Positions 1-10,686 of a stretch of DNA of 64,000 nt are shown piece by piece. Position 1 is the stretch's first letter. Each line of letters starts with the position of its first letter. The notes under the pieces are model-generated. The model had not been told where the DNA came from and searched no databases. It worked only from the letters and a program-made list of their open reading frames with translations. This DNA comes from Bradyrhizobium sp. BRP22 (GTDB taxonomy: Bacteria; Pseudomonadota; Alphaproteobacteria; Rhizobiales; Xanthobacteraceae): NCBI RefSeq assembly GCF_020194175.1, contig NZ_JADYVX010000001.1:310001-374000 (forward strand), written 5' to 3'. The position numbers were made by a program, and so were the translations under genes.

Positions 1-694
1 CGCCGAACAAGTCGGGCACGCTGTCGCCGAATTTGGCGGAGGAATCCTTCACCTCCGGCAGCATCGAGCGCGGCACGCCGAGGATCTTCAAGAGTTCGTC
101 GTCCCATGCGCCGGTGTGGATGTTGAAGAGCAGGGTGCGGGAGGCGTTGGTGGCGTCGGTCGCGTGCACCTTGCCGCCGGTGAGCCGCCACAGCAGATAG
201 CAATCGACGGTGCCGAACAGCAGCTCGCCGCGCTCGGCGCGCTCCCGCGCACCCGGCACGCTCTCGAGCATCCAGGCGACCTTGGTGCCGGAGAAATAGG
301 GGTCGATGATGAGCCCGGTCTTGGCCGAGATCACAGGCTCATGGCCTTCGGCCTTCAGTTTGGCGCAGAAATCGGCGGTGCGGCGGTCCTGCCAGACAAT
401 GGCGCGGTGCACCGCCTTGCCGGTGGCGCGGTCCCACACGACAGTGGTCTCGCGCTGGTTGGTGATGCCGATCGCCGCGATGTCTTTCGCGTTGAGACCA
501 GCCTTCTCCAGCGCGTTGCGGCAGGTGGCAATCGTCGAGGTCCAGATATCTTCCGGCTCATGCTCGACCCAGCCGGAGGCGGGGAAATGCTGCGGGAACT
601 CCTGCTGCGCCACCGCCGCGATCGAGATATCGCTGCGGAACACGATGGCGCGCGAGGACGTGGTGCCCTGATCGATGGCCAGCACAAAGGACAT
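1..694 (-). CDS. glpK: Glycerol kinase, N-terminal part (cut by window edge)
   Basis: Phosphorylates glycerol to sn-glycerol 3-phosphate with ATP in the cytoplasm. The visible 231 residues begin [19 protein letters not shown], the FGGY-kinase phosphate-1 motif, followed by [14 protein letters not shown] and [10 protein letters not shown], both highly characteristic of GlpK. The ATG is at 694 with GGAAGGAGC just upstream. The C-terminal half (ATPase domain) lies beyond position 1, so completeness cannot be judged. It follows the SDR gene on the same strand after a 240-base gap that carries a palindromic repeat, so it may be its own transcription unit. Confidence 0.95.
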   Translation of the reverse strand, partial: MSFVLAIDQGTTSSRAIVFRSDISIAAVAQQEFPQHFPASGWVEHEPEDIWTSTIATCRNALEKAGLNAKDIAAIGITNQRETTVVWDRATGKAVHRAIVWQDRRTADFCAKLKAEGHEPVISAKTGLIIDPYFSGTKVAWMLESVPGARERAERGELLFGTVDCYLLWRLTGGKVHATDATNASRTLLFNIHTGAWDDELLKILGVPRSMLPEVKDSSAKFGDSVPDLFG

Positions 695-787
695 GGCGCT
701 CCTTCCCGGACGTGATTGCTTGCTGCGCCAAGGGAGCGGATTGGCGCGGCAAGGTCAATATCCTCTCGCTGTCCACACAACCTCGCT

Positions 788-909
788 GTCGTCCCGGCCT
801 TGAGCCGGGACCCATAACCACAGGCTTCAGTTGGGTGGCCCCAACGTCTACCACCCCGCTTGCGCCGATAGCACAGCGCGGTATCGGTCCCGGCGTTCGC
901 CGGGACGAC
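788..909. repeat. Palindromic intergenic repeat, family B (GTCGTCCC...GGGACGAC)
   Basis: The ends GTCGTCCCGGC and GCCGGGACGAC are inverted, and inner copies GCCTTGAGCCGGGACC and GGTCCCGGCGTTCGCC form two hairpins. Related copies lie at 3030-3127, 30988-31087 and 31620-31707. It fills the gap between the SDR gene and glpK and has no coding signal. Confidence 0.75.
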
Positions 910-934
910 GTGGGGATGGAGTGTCGCGTCGTAA

Positions 935-1708
935 CTACACCGCCGCGGTCGTGACGCCGCCATCGATGACGATGGTCTGGCCGGTCATGAAGGTGGAGGC
1001 GTCGGAGGCGAGATAGGCGACAGCGCCGGCGATCTCGTCGGGCTCGCCGATGCGGCGGAGCGGGGTGGTGGCGGTACGCCGTTTCAACAGCTCCGCGTCT
1101 TCCCAGAGCGCGCGGGCGAAATCGGTCTTGACCAGGCCAGGCGCGACGCAATTGACGCGCACGCCCTTCGGCCCCCATTCGCCGGCGAGGCTCCGGCAGA
1201 GCGCGAAGTCGGCGGCCTTGGAGATGCCGTAGGCGCCGATCACCGTCGAGCCGCGCAATCCGCCGATCGAGGAGATGATCACGACCGAGCCATTGCCGCG
1301 CTCGGCCATCTGCGGGATCGCCAGCGCGCAGAGCCAGATGTTGCTCTTGACGTTGGAGCCCATGATCTTGTCGAATGCCTCGTCCTTGATGTCGAGCAGC
1401 GGGCCGTAATAGGGGTTCACCGCGGCGTTGCAGACGAGGATGTCGATCTTGCCGTAATGTTTGGTCGCGCCCGAGATCAGCGCTTCCACCTCCTCGCGGC
1501 GCGAGATGTTGCAGGGGATCACATGGGCGTCGCCGCCGGCCTTGTTGATGCCGTCGGCCACTTCCTTGCAGGCATCGGCCTTGCGCGAGGAGATCACCAC
1601 CTTGGCGCCGAGCCTCGCGAGCAATTCGGCGGAAGCGCGGCCGATGCCGCGGCTCGAGCCTGTGATGACGGCGACCTTTCCGGTGAGATCGAACGGGGTG
1701 CTTTTCAT
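935..1708 (-). CDS. Short-chain dehydrogenase/reductase, last gene of the pim-like operon
   Basis: A 257-residue NAD(P)-dependent SDR. The cofactor loop TGSSRGIG is at residues 16-23, NAAV near 94, a catalytic Ser in SSIGG near 146-147, YGISK gives Tyr160 and Lys164, and the C-terminal TGQTIVIDGG is typical of classical SDRs. The start at 1708 is preferred over an upstream ATG at 1726 because GAGGGAG sits at the right distance. It is downstream of the acyl-CoA dehydrogenase genes on the same strand, where R. palustris has pimE; whether it is orthologous I cannot tell. It probably oxidises a hydroxyacyl-CoA or related alcohol, but the substrate is inferred from context only. Confidence 0.88.
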   Translation of the reverse strand: MKSTPFDLTGKVAVITGSSRGIGRASAELLARLGAKVVISSRKADACKEVADGINKAGGDAHVIPCNISRREEVEALISGATKHYGKIDILVCNAAVNPYYGPLLDIKDEAFDKIMGSNVKSNIWLCALAIPQMAERGNGSVVIISSIGGLRGSTVIGAYGISKAADFALCRSLAGEWGPKGVRVNCVAPGLVKTDFARALWEDAELLKRRTATTPLRRIGEPDEIAGAVAYLASDASTFMTGQTIVIDGGVTTAAV

Positions 1709-1735
1709 TGTTGTTTTCTCCCTCAATTCTTGATT

Positions 1736-1828
1736 GTCATTCCGGGCACGCGCGAGAGCGCGTGAACCCGGAATCCAGAAGTCGCGGCGCGAGATTCCGG
1801 GTTCGCGCTTCGCGCGCCCCGGAATGAC
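1736..1828. repeat. Palindromic repeat, family A (GTCATTCCGGG...CCCGGAATGAC)
   Basis: An inverted repeat with outer arms GTCATTCCGGG and CCCCGGAATGAC and inner hairpins around CGCGCGAGAGCGCG and CGCGCTTCGCGCG. Sister copies lie at 4385-4478, 7380-7457, 31738-31839 and 38044-38121. It sits between pimD and the SDR gene. Confidence 0.85.
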
Positions 1829-1833
1829 GAGTG

Positions 1834-2976
1834 TCAGATCAGCCCGCCCGCGTCGGCGACGCGGCGCAGGTGATACTCTGTGTCGCCAAAGGTGTTCTCG
1901 ATCATGGTCAGGCGCTTGAAGTAGTGGCCGATCTTGGCCTCCATGGTCATGCCGATGCCGCCATGGAGCTGGATCGCCTGCTGGCCGACGAACTTCAGCG
2001 ACTTTCCGATCTGCACCTTGGCCGCCGCGATCGCGTTGGCGCGCTCCTTGGCGTCCTCGAAGTCGGTTGCCATGGTTGCGAACATCGACATCGAGCGAGC
2101 CTGCTCGGCCGCGACGAACATGTCGGAGGCGCGGTGCTGCAGGCTCTGGAACGAGCCGATCGCGACGCCGAACTGCTTGCGCGTCTTGATGTACTCGACC
2201 GTCTCCTTGAGTGATTCATCCATCGCGCCGACCGCCTCCGCGCACAGCGCGACGCGGGCTTCGTCGACCACGCGCTCGATCAGGGCAAGGGCGTCCTCCG
2301 GGTTGCCGATCGCGGCATCGCTGCCCACTTCCACGCCGGTGAAGCTGATGTCGGCGGCGTAGAGGCCGTCCTGGGTCGGATAGCCCTTCTTGCTGATGCC
2401 CTTAGCGTTGGCGGGCACCAGGAACACGCCGATGCCGTTCTTATCGCGCCGCTCGCCCTTGGTGCGCGCGGTCACGATCAGCGTGTCGGCATTCTCCCCG
2501 TTGAGGACGACGAACTTCTCGCCGTCGATCACCCAGCCGTCGCCCTTCTTCTTGGCGGTCGTGGTGACGTCGAACAGGTCGTAGCGCGAGTTCTTCTCGA
2601 GCTGCGCGAACGCAAGCGTCTTGCTGCCGTCGATGATGCCGGGAATGTGCGCGGCCTTCTGTTCGGCCGAACCGCCATGGCGCAGGAAGCCGCCGCCGAT
2701 CACCACGGTCGCGAGATAGGGCTCGAGCACCAGCGCCTTGCCGAGTGCCTCCATCACGATCATGGTCTCGACGCCGCCGGCTCCGAACCCGCCGTCGGCT
2801 TCCGCAAAGGGCAGGCCGAGCAGGCCCTGCTCGGCGAGCTTGCTCCAGACGGCTTTGCTCCAGCCGCCCTTCTCCTTCATGTATTTCTTGCGCTGTTCGA
2901 AATCATAGGCGTCGGTCAAAAGACCGTCGACGCTTTCCTTCAGCAGGCGCTGCTCCTCGGACAAATCAAAATCCAT
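1834..2976 (-). CDS. pimD: Acyl-CoA dehydrogenase, PimD-like small subunit
   Basis: A 380-residue FAD-dependent acyl-CoA dehydrogenase, expected to introduce the 2,3-double bond into dicarboxyl- or fatty acyl-CoA. It begins MDFDLSEEQRLLKESVDGLL. The N-terminal helical domain, a beta-domain with FAQLEKNSRYD, and a C-terminal helical domain with TRKQFGVAIGSFQSLQHRAS and LHGGIGMTMEAKIG are all present. A Glu follows near the C terminus (TMIENTFGD), roughly where the catalytic base of the family lies. It is next to a second, longer dehydrogenase (3142-4332), matching the PimC/PimD pair of the R. palustris dicarboxylate operon. The pair may form a heteromer; that is inference. Confidence 0.88.
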   Translation of the reverse strand: MDFDLSEEQRLLKESVDGLLTDAYDFEQRKKYMKEKGGWSKAVWSKLAEQGLLGLPFAEADGGFGAGGVETMIVMEALGKALVLEPYLATVVIGGGFLRHGGSAEQKAAHIPGIIDGSKTLAFAQLEKNSRYDLFDVTTTAKKKGDGWVIDGEKFVVLNGENADTLIVTARTKGERRDKNGIGVFLVPANAKGISKKGYPTQDGLYAADISFTGVEVGSDAAIGNPEDALALIERVVDEARVALCAEAVGAMDESLKETVEYIKTRKQFGVAIGSFQSLQHRASDMFVAAEQARSMSMFATMATDFEDAKERANAIAAAKVQIGKSLKFVGQQAIQLHGGIGMTMEAKIGHYFKRLTMIENTFGDTEYHLRRVADAGGLI

Positions 2977-3029
2977 GTTACCGTTTCTCCAAAATCACGC
3001 GGGCATCGTTTCTGCCCTGATCTCCCATC

Positions 3030-3127
3030 GTCATCCCCGCGAAGGCGGGGATCCAGTACTCACCGGCAGCCATGGTGAGTCACGACTGCCGCGGCGTACT
3101 GAGTCCCCCACCTGCGCGGGGGACGAC
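3030..3127. repeat. Palindromic repeat, family B
   Basis: Contains the hairpin TCCCCGCGAAGGCGGGGA and a distal CCCCACCTGCGCGGGGG, bounded by GTCATCCCC and GGGGGACGAC. It lies between pimC and pimD and has no coding signal. Confidence 0.75.
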
Positions 3128-3141
3128 AGTCGAGTGCGGCC

Positions 3142-4332
3142 TCAAAGCCCCAGCACCGCCTTGGCGATGATGTTGCGCTGGATCTCGTTGGAGCCGCCGT
3201 AGATCGAGACCTTGCGGTTGTTGAAGTAGCTCGGCGCGATCTGCGCGGTCCAGTCCATGGCCTCGTTCGAGCCGTCGTCGCCATGCACGTCATAGGGCGC
3301 AGCGAACGGGCCGATCACTTCCATCAGGAGTTCGGTCGTAGTCTGCTGGATCTCCGAGCCCTTGATCTTGAGCACCGACGATGCCGGGTTGGGCTTGCCC
3401 TTGCCATGCTTGCCTTCGTCGGCGACGACGCGGAGCTGGGTCAATTCCAGCGCCTTCAGCTCGATCTCGCAGGCCGAGAGTTTTTCGCGGAACGCGGGAT
3501 CCTCGATCACCGGCCGGCCGCCGGATTCGACCTTCGAGGCGAGTTCCTTGATGCGGCGGATGCGCTCCTTGGAGACGCCGACCCGCGCGATGCCGGTGCG
3601 CTCGTTGCCGAGCAGGAATTTCGCGTAATCCCAGCCCTTGTTCTCCTCGCCGATCAGGTTTTCGATCGGGACCTCGACATTGTCGAAGAATACTTCGTTG
3701 ACCTCATGGCCGCCGTCGATGGTCTGGATCGGCCGGACCGTGACGCCCTTCGACTTCATGCTGAACACGATGAAGGAGATGCCCATCTGCTTCTTGGCGC
3801 TGGGATCGGTGCGGCACAGGCAGAAGATCATGTCGGCATGCTGCGCCAGCGTGGTCCAGGTCTTCTGGCCGTTGATGATCCACTTGTCGCCCTTGCGCTC
3901 GGCCTTGGTGCGGAGCGAAGCGAGGTCCGAGCCCGAGCCCGGCTCCGAGAAGCCCTGGCACCACCAGTCGTCGACATTGGCGATGCGCGGCAGATATTGC
4001 TTCTTCTGCGCCTCGTTGCCGAAGGTGTAGATCACCGGGCCGACCATGCTGACGCCGAAGGCGAGCGGCTGCGGCGCCGGATAGGCCTGCAGCTCCTCGT
4101 TGAAGATGTAATGCTGCACGGACGTCCAGCCAGTGCCGCCATATTCCTTCGGCCAGTGCGAGACGCCCCAGCCCTTCTTGTTCAGGATGCGCCACCAGGT
4201 GACCATCTCGTCCTTGGAGAGATGCCGGCCCTCCTGCATCTTGCGCCGCGTGTCCGGCGGCACGTTGTCCCTGAAGAACGCCCGCACTTCCTCGCGAAAC
4301 GCCACTTCTTCCTTGGTGAAAGCGAGATCCAT
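3142..4332 (-). CDS. pimC: Acyl-CoA dehydrogenase, PimC-like large subunit
   Basis: A 396-residue FAD-dependent acyl-CoA dehydrogenase. The start at 4332 (MDLAFTKEEVAFREEVRAFF) is chosen because CAGGAGGATCCG precedes it; an open upstream extension runs through a palindromic repeat and is not protein-like. FAD/substrate-domain motifs include WCQGFSEPGSGSDLASLRT and INGQKTWTTLAQHAD. The C terminus reads SIYGGSNEIQRNII, so a Gly (about residue 379) stands where many family members carry the catalytic Glu. Such subunits often pair with a second dehydrogenase, here PimD. It belongs to the pim-like operon. Confidence 0.88.
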   Translation of the reverse strand: MDLAFTKEEVAFREEVRAFFRDNVPPDTRRKMQEGRHLSKDEMVTWWRILNKKGWGVSHWPKEYGGTGWTSVQHYIFNEELQAYPAPQPLAFGVSMVGPVIYTFGNEAQKKQYLPRIANVDDWWCQGFSEPGSGSDLASLRTKAERKGDKWIINGQKTWTTLAQHADMIFCLCRTDPSAKKQMGISFIVFSMKSKGVTVRPIQTIDGGHEVNEVFFDNVEVPIENLIGEENKGWDYAKFLLGNERTGIARVGVSKERIRRIKELASKVESGGRPVIEDPAFREKLSACEIELKALELTQLRVVADEGKHGKGKPNPASSVLKIKGSEIQQTTTELLMEVIGPFAAPYDVHGDDGSNEAMDWTAQIAPSYFNNRKVSIYGGSNEIQRNIIAKAVLGL

Positions 4333-4384
4333 CGGATCCTCCTGTGATGAAAGCCCGTTTAAGCGGACCTTGCTGGTTTTCCCT

Positions 4385-4478
4385 GTCATTCCGGGGCGCG
4401 CGTCAGCGCGAACCCGGAATCTCGAAGCAACAAACTTCCAGATTCCGGATCGGGCGCTTCGCGCCCGTCCGGAATGAC
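4385..4478. repeat. Palindromic repeat, family A
   Basis: Outer arms GTCATTCCGGGG and GTCCGGAATGAC, inner GCGCGTCAGCGCG and GGGCGCTTCGCGCCC hairpins. It occupies most of the gap between pimB and pimC. Confidence 0.85.
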
Positions 4479-4488
4479 GCAATGAGCC

Positions 4489-5676
4489 TTAGTGCACCAC
4501 TTCGAACAAGCCGGCCGCGCCCATGCCGCCGCCGACGCACATGGTGACGACCGCATACTTCGCCTTGCGGCGGCGTCCCTCGATCAAGGCGTGGCCGGTC
4601 AGCCGCGCGCCCGACATGCCGTAGGGATGGCCGACCGCGATCGCGCCGCCATTGACGTTGAGCTTTTCAGGGTCGATGCCGAGCTTCTCGCGGCAATAGA
4701 GCACCTGAACCGCAAAGGCCTCGTTCAGCTCCCAGAGGTCGATGTCCTCGACCTTCAGGCCATGACGCTTCAGAAGGCGCGGCACGGCGAAGACCGGGCC
4801 GATGCCCATCTCGTCGGGCTCGCAGCCGGCGGAGACGAAACCGCGGAAGATGCCGAGCGGCTTCAAGCCGCGCCTGGCCGCTTCCTTGTCGCTCATGATC
4901 ACGGTCGCGCTGGCGCCGTCGGAAAGCTGGCTGGCATTGCCGGCGGTGATCGTGAAACCTTCGCCGCGCACCGGCTTCAGGCCGGCCAGGCCTTCGGCGG
5001 TGGTGTCCGGCCGCGGGCCTTCATCCTGCGACAGCGTCACGTCCTTGTAGGAGACTTCGCCGGTTGCCTTGTCGGTGACGGCCATCCTGGTCGTGATCGG
5101 CGCCAGTTCGTCCTTGAACTTGCCGCCCTGCTGGGCCGCCGCGGTGCGGCGCTGGCTCTCCAGCGAATATTCGTCCTGCTTCTCGCGCGAGATGTTGTAG
5201 CGCTTGGCAACCACTTCGGCCGTGTCGATCATGGGCATGTAGACCTCGCCCTTGATCTTCAGCAGGGCCGGGTCCTGCGCGTGGAAGGTATTGATCTTGT
5301 CGTTCTGCACCAGGCTGATCGATTCGCCGCCGCCGCCGACCGCGATCTCGACCCCGTCAAACAGCACCGAGCGTGCCGCAAGCGCGATTGCCTGCAGGCC
5401 GGAGGCGCATTGCCGGTCGATGGTAGTGCCGGCAACAGTGACCGGAAGTCCGGCGCGGAGCAGCGCCTTGCGGGCGATGTTGCCGCCGGTTGAGCCCTGC
5501 TGCAGGGCGGCGCCCATCACCACGTCCTCGATCTCCTTCGGATCGACCTTGGCGCGGGCGACCGCCTCGCCGATGGCGTGCCCGAGCAGGGTCGCGCCTT
5601 CGGTGACGTTGAGCGCGCCGCGATAGGCCTTGCCGATCGGCGTGCGGGCGGTGGAGACGATAACGGCGTCGGTCAT
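4489..5676 (-). CDS. pimB: Acetyl-CoA acyltransferase (thiolase), PimB-like
   Basis: A 395-residue thiolase that cleaves 3-oxoacyl-CoA with CoA, releasing acetyl-CoA. It begins [20 protein letters not shown]. Active-site residues are visible: nucleophile Cys90 in DRQCASGLQ, His350 in [14 protein letters not shown], and Cys380 in [13 protein letters not shown]. Its start overlaps the stop of the upstream CoA ligase by 4 bases (ATGA), so the two are translationally coupled. Length and motifs are normal for a degradative thiolase. Confidence 0.93.
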   Translation of the reverse strand: MTDAVIVSTARTPIGKAYRGALNVTEGATLLGHAIGEAVARAKVDPKEIEDVVMGAALQQGSTGGNIARKALLRAGLPVTVAGTTIDRQCASGLQAIALAARSVLFDGVEIAVGGGGESISLVQNDKINTFHAQDPALLKIKGEVYMPMIDTAEVVAKRYNISREKQDEYSLESQRRTAAAQQGGKFKDELAPITTRMAVTDKATGEVSYKDVTLSQDEGPRPDTTAEGLAGLKPVRGEGFTITAGNASQLSDGASATVIMSDKEAARRGLKPLGIFRGFVSAGCEPDEMGIGPVFAVPRLLKRHGLKVEDIDLWELNEAFAVQVLYCREKLGIDPEKLNVNGGAIAVGHPYGMSGARLTGHALIEGRRRKAKYAVVTMCVGGGMGAAGLFEVVH

Positions 5677-7358
5677 GAACGACCTCCTGTTGCGACCTGC
5701 GGCTGGGCTTGCGCGGTCTTTGGTTGCTGTTGGCGTAATTCGTGGCGGGAGAGCTTTCCAACCGGCGTTCGCGGCAGTTCCTCGACGAATTCGAGCGCGG
5801 CCGGCAGTTCGTGCTTGCCGAGCTTGCCGGTGAGGAAGGCGCGGAGCTCATCGATCGTGAACGGCGCGGAGCCATCGCGCAGCTTGATGAAGGCTTTCGC
5901 AGCCTCTCCCCGGTAGTCGTCGGGGATGCCGATCACGATCACTTCTTGCACCGACGGATGCGTATAGATCGCCTGCTCAATCATTTGCGGATAGACGTTG
6001 AAGCCGCCGGAGATGATCATGTCCTTCTTGCGATCGACCAGGTAGAAATAGCCATCCGCATCCATGTAGCCAATGTCGCCGGTCAGGAAGCGGTCGCCGA
6101 CAAAGGCCTCCGCGGTTTCCTTCGGCCGGTTCCAGTAGCCCTTCGTCACATTCGGCCCGCGAATCCGGATCTCGCCAACTTCACCAACGGGCAGGACCTG
6201 CTTCGGATCCTCCAGCGAGACCACATCGAGCTCGATGCCCGGCAGCATCAGTCCGATCGAGCCGGGCTTGTCCGGCCCTTCCTTCACGTGGCCCGTGCCC
6301 GGCGAGCAGGTCTCGGTCATGCCCCATCCGCTGCGGAGCTTCATACCGACCCGGCGTTCGAAGATCTTTGCCACTTCCACCGGCAGCGGCGCGCCGCCGG
6401 AGCCGCAGCTCACCAGCGACGACAGATCGCGCTTGTCGAGATCGGGCAGGGCGGCGATCGCGATCCACATCGTGGGTACGCCGGGGAACACGGTCGCGCG
6501 CTTCTCCTCGATGTCGCGCATTACGGCCTGGACGTCGAACCGCTGGTGCAGCGAGATCAGATGGCCGTGCCGGATCGAAGACAACAGCACGACCGTCAGC
6601 GCATAGATATGGAACAGCGGCAGCACGCAGATCACGCGCTCGATTGCATCGCGCTCGGCGCGGGCCGCCTTGCCCCAGACCTCATAGATCGATACCGCCG
6701 CGGTCAGATTGCCGTGGCTCAGCATCGCGCCTTTCGGCAGGCCCGTGGTGCCGCCGGTATATTGCAGCAGCGCGACGTCGTCGGCGCTGCCCTCCGGCCA
6801 TTTGGCGGGCTTGATCGCGCCGTCAATGAACTGGCGATAGGTGATGACAGCGGGATTGTCGGGCAGGGCGGCTTGCGGCGTACCGACCTTGCCCCAATGA
6901 TCGTCCTCGCAGACGATCAGCCGGTCGAGCAGGCCCTTGTCGAGGAATTTGAGCGCGGTCGGCAGCAGCGCCGAGAGGTTGCTGGTGACGAGGATGCGCG
7001 CGCCGGAATCGGAGAGCTTGTGCGACAACGCGATCTCGCCGTCGAGCGGCGAGAGATGCACGACGCGGGCACCGGCCTTGAGCGCGCCGAAGAAGTTGAT
7101 GGGATGGTCGGGCGTATTGCCGAGGAACAGCGCCACCGAGGTGTCCCTGCCGTAACCGGCTCGCAGGAACGCGGAAGCCGCGGTCTCAACCAGCGCTTCC
7201 AGCTCCGCATAGGTGATGGGCCGGTCGCGAAATTCGATCACCGTCCGCGGGCCATAGGCCGCGGCTGCGGTCGACAGCAAATCAGGCAACGTGCCGCGTG
7301 CGATCGGGTCGTCCCAATGCACGCCCTTCGGATAATACTGCTCGCCGGGATGGGTCAT
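5673..7358 (-). CDS. pimA: Dicarboxylate/fatty acid-CoA ligase, PimA-like
   Basis: A 561-residue AMP-forming acyl-CoA synthetase that activates the imported acid to its CoA thioester. The P-loop-like motif [16 protein letters not shown], the motif [15 protein letters not shown], and [20 protein letters not shown] followed by [11 protein letters not shown] mark the ANL superfamily. A near-C-terminal Lys in [11 protein letters not shown] is the expected adenylation lysine. It lies between pimF and pimB as in the R. palustris pim operon, where the ligase has broad dicarboxylate and fatty-acid range. The exact substrate here is not determinable from sequence. Confidence 0.9.
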   Translation of the reverse strand: MTHPGEQYYPKGVHWDDPIARGTLPDLLSTAAAAYGPRTVIEFRDRPITYAELEALVETAASAFLRAGYGRDTSVALFLGNTPDHPINFFGALKAGARVVHLSPLDGEIALSHKLSDSGARILVTSNLSALLPTALKFLDKGLLDRLIVCEDDHWGKVGTPQAALPDNPAVITYRQFIDGAIKPAKWPEGSADDVALLQYTGGTTGLPKGAMLSHGNLTAAVSIYEVWGKAARAERDAIERVICVLPLFHIYALTVVLLSSIRHGHLISLHQRFDVQAVMRDIEEKRATVFPGVPTMWIAIAALPDLDKRDLSSLVSCGSGGAPLPVEVAKIFERRVGMKLRSGWGMTETCSPGTGHVKEGPDKPGSIGLMLPGIELDVVSLEDPKQVLPVGEVGEIRIRGPNVTKGYWNRPKETAEAFVGDRFLTGDIGYMDADGYFYLVDRKKDMIISGGFNVYPQMIEQAIYTHPSVQEVIVIGIPDDYRGEAAKAFIKLRDGSAPFTIDELRAFLTGKLGKHELPAALEFVEELPRTPVGKLSRHELRQQQPKTAQAQPQVATGGRS

Positions 7359-7379
7359 GATGCTCCAGCCAGATACGCC

Positions 7380-7457
7380 GTCATTCCGGGGCGCGACGAA
7401 GTCGCGAACCCGGAATCTCGAGGTTCCGGGTTCGCGTTATGCGCGCCCCGGAACGAC
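7380..7457. repeat. Palindromic repeat, family A
   Basis: GTCATTCCGGGGCGCG pairs with CGCGCCCCGGAACGAC at the far end. Inner segments include CGAACCCGGAATCTCGAG. It fills the gap between pimF and pimA. Confidence 0.85.
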
Positions 7458-7479
7458 GCAGAAAGAGCGCACCAGCCCA

Positions 7480-9576
<2,097 letters not shown>

Positions 9577-9600
9577 GAGACTCTCCTTGGATGCCTTTGT

Positions 9601-9647
9601 GTTCTTTGCAGTGTGTTCTTTTGCAGGGTGTTCTTGCAGTTCTTGCG
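9601..9647. repeat. Four imperfect tandem copies of GTTCTTTGCA in the pimF leader
   Basis: Units at 9601-9610, 9615-9625, 9630-9638 and 9639-9647 read GTTCTTTGCA, GTTCTTTTGCA, GTTCTTGCA and GTTCTTGCG. They lie in the 5' leader of pimF, between its start codon and the palindrome at 9660. Confidence 0.7.
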
Positions 9648-9659
9648 TTTAGTGGCTAG

Positions 9660-9674
9660 TTTCGCACTGCGAAA
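9660..9674. promoter_or_regulatory. Perfect 15-bp palindrome, candidate IclR-family operator
   Basis: TTTCGCACTGCGAAA is a perfect inverted repeat with 6-base arms and a 3-base centre. It lies near the middle of the 174-base divergent region between pimF and the IclR gene. IclR-family regulators commonly bind palindromes of about this size in shared promoter regions. Function is inferred, not seen. Confidence 0.6.
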
Positions 9675-9750
9675 TTAAATTCCACATCTTGACAGGGAGG
9701 GTTATTTTGAAGCACGTCCCTTGTCAACGAGATCGACAAAGTGGCAGGGA

Positions 9751-10614
9751 ATGAAGCGTTCAGGAAAGAAGGCGGCGACCGATCGCAATTTTGTGGTCGC
9801 GCTTTCCCGTGGATTGGAAGTCCTGCGCGCATTCCGTCCCAATGACGGGCTTCTCGGCAATCAGGAGATTGCGGCCCGCACCAATCTGCCGAAGCCAACC
9901 ATCTCGCGGTTGACCTACACGTTGACCAAGCTCGGCTACCTTACACCCGTGCCTCGTTTCGAGAAGTACCAGCTTGCGCCGTCTGCCATGGCGCTGGGTT
10001 ATGCCGCGCTCGCCAATCTCGGCGTGCGGCATCTGTCCGAGCCCTATCGCGAGGAGGTCATGCGTGCCACCGGCGGCGCGGTCGCAGTCGGCGGGCGCGA
10101 CCGGCTCAGCATGATCTATTTCGGACAGAGCCGGAACGGTTTGACGCTCGGCGTTCAGCTCGATGTCGGTTCGCGGATACCAATAGCGACCACCGCGATG
10201 GGGCGCGCCTATATCTGGGCGCTGCCGGACGACGAGCGCACCGCCTTGCTGCGCGAGCTTCGCGACCATTATGCCAGCCGCTGGCCGAAGATGCGCGACG
10301 GCATCGAACGCTCGGGCGAGTTGGTGGCGAAGCACGGTTTTGCAATTTCTGCTGGTGAATGGCAGGACGATGTTCACGCTGTCGGCGTGGCATTACAGCT
10401 CAATGACGGAACCGGTCCTTATGCTTTCAATTGCGGCGCGCCGGCATTCCGCTTTACGGAAGACCGGTTGCTCAACGATATTGGACCTCGCCTTGTCGCG
10501 ATGGTAAGGAACATCGAGCAGGCGCTCGGTGGGGTGGCGCCGCAATCCAGAAAAGTCGAAAGCAAAAAGTCGAGATCAGGAGGGAAAGTTGCACGTGTGG
10601 CCGAGGGCATCTAA
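9751..10614 (+). CDS. IclR-family transcriptional regulator
   Basis: A 287-residue regulator. The N-terminal winged helix-turn-helix spans roughly residues 15-80 (ALSRGLEVLRAF, NQEIAARTNLPKPTISRLTY, LTKLGYLTPV). The C-terminal effector domain includes VGSRIPIATTAMGRAYIWAL and GEWQDDVHAVGVALQL. The ATG at 9751 follows GGCAGGGA. An in-frame TTG at 9721 is less likely. It is divergent from the pim-like operon and co-directional with the importer genes, so it is the obvious candidate controller of either or both. The effector may be an aromatic or dicarboxylic acid or its CoA ester, but this is not shown. Confidence 0.93.
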   Translation: MKRSGKKAATDRNFVVALSRGLEVLRAFRPNDGLLGNQEIAARTNLPKPTISRLTYTLTKLGYLTPVPRFEKYQLAPSAMALGYAALANLGVRHLSEPYREEVMRATGGAVAVGGRDRLSMIYFGQSRNGLTLGVQLDVGSRIPIATTAMGRAYIWALPDDERTALLRELRDHYASRWPKMRDGIERSGELVAKHGFAISAGEWQDDVHAVGVALQLNDGTGPYAFNCGAPAFRFTEDRLLNDIGPRLVAMVRNIEQALGGVAPQSRKVESKKSRSGGKVARVAEGI

Positions 10615-10686
10615 TCGCCTTCTTCATCGCCGGCGCGATCGGTCGCGCGGCGCTCTCCGCCCTCTCAAGCGGGCGGGCGAGACGAG

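Noticed and set aside
4385..4478. Family A palindromes as Rho-independent terminators
   Set aside because: They have strong stems but no T tract and occur inside an operon in both orientations, so repeat elements fit better.
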